Source: Sporosarcina sp. FSL K6-1508
Lineage (GTDB): Bacteria > Bacillota > Bacilli > Bacillales_A > Planococcaceae
Direction: 5' to 3'
DNA length: 64,000 bases
Assembly (NCBI RefSeq): GCF_038007465.1
Contig: NZ_JBBOXF010000002.1
Location: 124,001 to 188,000 of the forward strand
Positions 61,424 to 64,000 of the stretch are shown one piece after another. Every line of letters starts with the position of its first letter. Position 1 is the first letter of the stretch. The position numbers and the translations under genes are program-made. The notes beneath the pieces were generated by a model. The model did no database searches and was not told the DNA's origin. It worked only from the letters and a program-made list of their open reading frames with translations.

Positions 61424-61624
61424 TCAGACATATAACAATGTTCTAGCCTAATGCACTCGAAATACTTTTTCGGGATCTTTATATCACGTAACGCACGCCA
61501 TGCTTTTCTAAGAAGATGGCCAACTGTACTTTGTAAAGTCCAGAAATGGCCTAAGTGGTGAGTTCTACTATAACCTGTAATATTCCTCTTATAAGACCCT
61601 AATTAAGTCCGCTCGTATTTCATA

Positions 61625-61990
61625 TTATTCAGCTTCATTGAAAAAAAAGTTGTGAGACAACCTTCCATCTGAAATACTTTTCCCAAACTTTTCAGTAACT
61701 GAATGAAAATATTTTGAACCTTTTAGTAAAACTAATCTATTAAATTTCATAGGAATATGCTCAAGTAACTCCCAATTTCCAATGGCATTCGTATCAGGAA
61801 AAACGATTTTTCTGTCCAGATCAGAGATATTAGAAAAACCTAGATTCTCTAATTCTTCTGTAGTATCTGGCACCTTAGATAAACCTGTAGCTTTATGCCC
61901 ATAAATTCCCAATCCACCAATAGAATCTTCATCCAAACTTAAATATACAATTGCACTCCATGTTGCTTTATCCAAATGCATTAAAGACAA
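61625..61990 (-). pseudogene. Truncated DUF6445-like (2-oxoglutarate oxygenase-like) protein
   Basis: 121 residues: WSAIVYLS, GGLGIYGHKATGL, MKFNRLVLLKGSKYFHS, GRLSHNFFFN match the C-terminal half of DUF6445-type proteins. The N-terminal half (expected about 100 residues more) is missing; upstream sequence is in-frame only to a TAA at about 62018. Likely cut by an IS event. Confidence 0.6.
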
Positions 61991-62104
61991 TGATTCTGAA
62001 TTAGCTAGTGATTACAGCCACGAGAATGTACCACTCATTGCCAATGAGTTTACCACTGATCAAAAAGATGAGTATTGCGGACAGATTGAGCCAGTAAGTG
62101 CGGG

Positions 62105-62146
62105 GAAGAGAGCCACCGGAATGTTACCGTTCCAATGGCTCTCTAT
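62105..62146. terminator. Terminator
   Basis: AGAGAGCCACCGGAA / TTCCAATGGCTCTCT, minus end continues ATAGAGAG. Lies between the truncated gene and IS21 module 2. Confidence 0.72.
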
Positions 62147-62147
62147 T

Positions 62148-62348
62148 TTATCTAAACCTTTTACTTTCTAATTGTTTGTCAATAATGTCAATAGCCCAAC
62201 GAACGAGTTCATCATGATCTATTGCCTCATCTTCAATCCCTAGGCAGGAGGATAATAGACTTTCTTCCACTTTCTCCATTACATCATCAGGTAAATACAT
62301 GTGAAAAAAATACATGGCTATGCGATATTCAACTTCTGATGGAATCAT
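62148..62348 (-). CDS. Small protein coupled to IstB (66 aa)
   Basis: Overlaps the istB stop by 4 bp. Acidic, helical. May be an IS21 passenger or a host fragment; unrecognised. Confidence 0.55.
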   Translation of the reverse strand: MIPSEVEYRIAMYFFHMYLPDDVMEKVEESLLSSCLGIEDEAIDHDELVRWAIDIIDKQLESKRFR

Positions 62349-63100
62349 ATAGATTCCCCCAATCCATGGCGTTCTCTCATAGAAATCTCACCGTCTATCA
62401 AGATTTGATAGGAGTCATGGATAATTCGGTCTAGAATAGCCTCCGCAATTGTTTCATTCCCCAATTTTAAATGCCATCCACTAGGATCAATTTGTGAACA
62501 GTAAATAGTAGAAGCCACTTTATGGCGGGATTCAGTGATTTCGAGCAGGGTCGTTGCTTCTTCTGTCGATAAATCTGTCAGTAGCCATTCATCAAGAATC
62601 AAGAGATCGACCTTTGTATACTTTTTGATGCATTTACGATAGCTTCCGTCTGCTGCTAACTTTGCCAACAGCAGTTCATCAAGTAATTCTGGTAAGCGGA
62701 TATATTTTACTTGATAAAATTGCCGACAAGCTGAAATACCGAATGCAGTAGCTAAAAATGATTTTCCTGAACCAGTAGGGCCCTTCAATATAATGTTGTG
62801 ACTGTCTTGGATATAGAGGCCGCTAGCTAGTTTCAAAATCATTTCTTTGTCTAATCGACGGTCTTCATAGTACTCGATATCTTCGATACAGGCCTTTGAA
62901 TTTAGAAAAGTAGCTGCTTTGATCAACCGTTGAAGCCTATTGCTTTTACGGCGGGAATGTTCTAAATCAATGAGTAAAGAAAAACGGTCTTCAAAACTCA
63001 TATTTTGGAATTCTTTATTTGATGCTTGTTCCTTGTAGGCTTCCAGCATACCGATCAATTTTAGCTCGTGTAATTTTGTTAAAGTTTGTTCATTCATCAT
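62345..63100 (-). CDS. istB: IS21 IstB ATPase (element 2)
   Basis: 251 residues, GPTGSGKSFLA and VDLLILDEWL Walker motifs, full length. TATGGAGGTGCCGATAA before the ATG. A divergent sequence from the 58434 IstB. Confidence 0.9.
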   Translation of the reverse strand: MMNEQTLTKLHELKLIGMLEAYKEQASNKEFQNMSFEDRFSLLIDLEHSRRKSNRLQRLIKAATFLNSKACIEDIEYYEDRRLDKEMILKLASGLYIQDSHNIILKGPTGSGKSFLATAFGISACRQFYQVKYIRLPELLDELLLAKLAADGSYRKCIKKYTKVDLLILDEWLLTDLSTEEATTLLEITESRHKVASTIYCSQIDPSGWHLKLGNETIAEAILDRIIHDSYQILIDGEISMRERHGLGESI

Positions 63101-63255
63101 TTATCGGCACCTCCATAATAGGATGCGCCCCGTGTAAAGGCATGGTTATTTTGGCTGATTTGTGTTTCACGTTTAATTTCTTGCTCGGCATCATTCTTTT
63201 TGTTGTTCTTTAAAATGGTTTGAATACTTTTGACCGTAGGTGTAACCGTCAAGTA
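63097..63255 (-). pseudogene. IstA C-terminal fragment (element 2)
   Basis: Reads TPTVKSIQTILKNNKK...FTRGASYYGGADK-stop, overlapping the istB start. The rest of IstA is replaced by the next IS21 module. Confidence 0.75.
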
Positions 63256-63266
63256 GAATTGAGCAG

Positions 63267-63310
63267 TTTTCACAAATTAAGTTTGATCAATTTTCCACAA
63301 TTAAGTTTGA
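63267..63310. repeat. Direct repeats at the end of IS21 element 3
   Basis: TTTTCACAAATTAAGTTTGA (63267-63286) and TTTTCCACAATTAAGTTTGA (63291-63310): typical internal IstA-binding repeats of IS21 ends. Confidence 0.8.
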
Positions 63311-64000
63311 GCACTTACTTCGGGAAACAAAGTCTTTCTGTACTTCATACGCATACTTTCTTCGTCTTCTCCGAAGGAAATCACCTCACTTCGATGTAGA
63401 AGGCGATCCAATATAGCGGTTGTCAGTGAGGTATCTCCTAAAAATTTACCCCATTCATTTGGACCCTTATTCGAAGTTAATATAAATGCGGTTTTATCAT
63501 ACATGTCATATATAAACTGGAAAAACAGGCTTGCTTCCTTTGGATCTACAGTCATATACATAACATCATCAATAATTATTAAATCTGATGTTGTAATACG
63601 TTTATAGCGTGTCTTTGATTTACTAACGTAATCACTGCTTTTTAAAATATATATTAGTTCTCCCATTGAAACGAAGGTCACTTGATATCCATGTTCAATA
63701 GCCAAAGTGCCTAGTCCTACGGACAAATGTGTTTTGCCTGTCCCAGGTGGGCCCATTAGAATTAGGGTAAACATCTCTTCAATCCAATTTAAATCTTTTA
63801 ATAATTTAAACTGTCTCTCGCCAATCGCATTTTGTTCTTCCAGTCGATAATCTGCCAGTGTTTTTGGATAGGGAAAGTCTGCCCATTGCATTAGTCGATG
63901 AATGGTCTTTTTTTCTCTGCACACCATTTCATGGGTAAGGAGTTCATTAATAAACTCGTGATAAGTCCAACTGCCCGATTCTGCATTACGCAAAAGAGCG
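63301..64000 (-). CDS. istB: IS21 IstB ATPase (element 3), partial
   Basis: Walker A GPPGTGKTHLS, Walker B DLIIIDDVM. The frame stays open to the right edge (ALLRNAESGS), so the N-terminus lies outside. Different family member from the other two IstB proteins. Confidence 0.9.
   Translation of the reverse strand, partial: ALLRNAESGSWTYHEFINELLTHEMVCREKKTIHRLMQWADFPYPKTLADYRLEEQNAIGERQFKLLKDLNWIEEMFTLILMGPPGTGKTHLSVGLGTLAIEHGYQVTFVSMGELIYILKSSDYVSKSKTRYKRITTSDLIIIDDVMYMTVDPKEASLFFQFIYDMYDKTAFILTSNKGPNEWGKFLGDTSLTTAILDRLLHRSEVISFGEDEESMRMKYRKTLFPEVSAQT

Larger units (their letters stand above)
62148..63255 (-). mobile_element. IS21-family element 2, partial
   Basis: istB intact but istA reduced to its last 50 or so codons, cut by module 3 at about 63255. 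Low end not resolved. Confidence 0.6.
63256..64000 (-). mobile_element. IS21-family element 3, partial at right edge
   Basis: Inserted in the istA of element 2. End region with two direct repeats of TTTTC(C)ACAA(A)TTAAGTTTGA. Runs past the window. Confidence 0.65.

Overview
The window looks like part of a large, low-GC plasmid, or a plasmid-derived region, of a Bacillales bacterium, plausibly the Planococcaceae/Bacillaceae group. Evidence: strong AGGAGG-type ribosome sites, AbrB, YolD/UvrX-type and S-layer-homology proteins, Tn554, IS21 and IS1182 family elements, and a plasmid replicon with a Rep_3-type initiator (24040-25269) preceded by iterons. The species assignment is inference. Most genes lie on the minus strand in long runs, and many are small and unrecognised.

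Layout. 0-1.9 kb: end of a secreted protein gene, an AbrB paralogue and two small genes. 1.9-5.6 kb: a DNA-repair island. A Ku/ATP-ligase pair (minus strand) diverges from a plus-strand SOS operon (small WYL-like protein, LexA-type DNA-binding domain, Y-family polymerase, YolD-like protein) that has a clear LexA box inside its promoter. 5.7-15 kb: small and partly decayed genes, a DUF2325-type protein, a secreted glucosaminidase-like hydrolase and a metallophosphoesterase. 15-23 kb: a response-regulator-like protein, membrane proteins, a 1117-residue SNF2-like helicase and an ArdC/IrrE-like metallopeptidase. 23.5-25.3 kb: the replicon. 25.4-28.5 kb: a 1032-residue fusion of a calcineurin-like phosphoesterase with a STAND/NACHT-like NTPase, a candidate antiviral sensor-effector. 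29-43 kb: small secreted proteins, an LPD1-type metallopeptidase, TraX, a HigBA-like pair, a DUF6094-type methyltransferase, an IS1182-type element and a diguanylate cyclase. 43-48.5 kb: many tiny membrane and soluble genes. 48.8-53.4 kb: two surface proteins and a divergent ribbon-helix-helix regulator. 53.6-53.9 kb: a type I toxin-antitoxin locus. 54.7-64 kb: a Tn554-type transposon whose tnpA is abutted by an IS21 element, then decayed genes and two more IS21 modules, one cut by the other.

The most unusual feature is regulatory. Four copies of one structured leader, about 130 nt long, lie just upstream of four different gene starts (22.7, 35.1, 39.4 and 42.2 kb). Each has a small conserved hairpin, an invariant GGTGACGACTAT-like linker and a long terminator hairpin ending in a T-run before the ribosome site. 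The stem shows base-pair-preserving changes. Two copies of a related variant occur at 23.2 and 31.0 kb. Several other genes in the 15-43 kb block also carry a strong intrinsic terminator in the leader. This points to a plasmid-wide attenuation/antitermination regulon whose trans factor is not visible here.

Functionally the plasmid combines replication (Rep and iterons), DNA repair and mutagenesis (Ku/ligase, polymerase, helicase; beta-clamp motifs in three proteins), anti-restriction or defence candidates, addiction modules and cell-surface proteins. No complete conjugation machinery (relaxase, coupling protein, VirB4) lies in the window.
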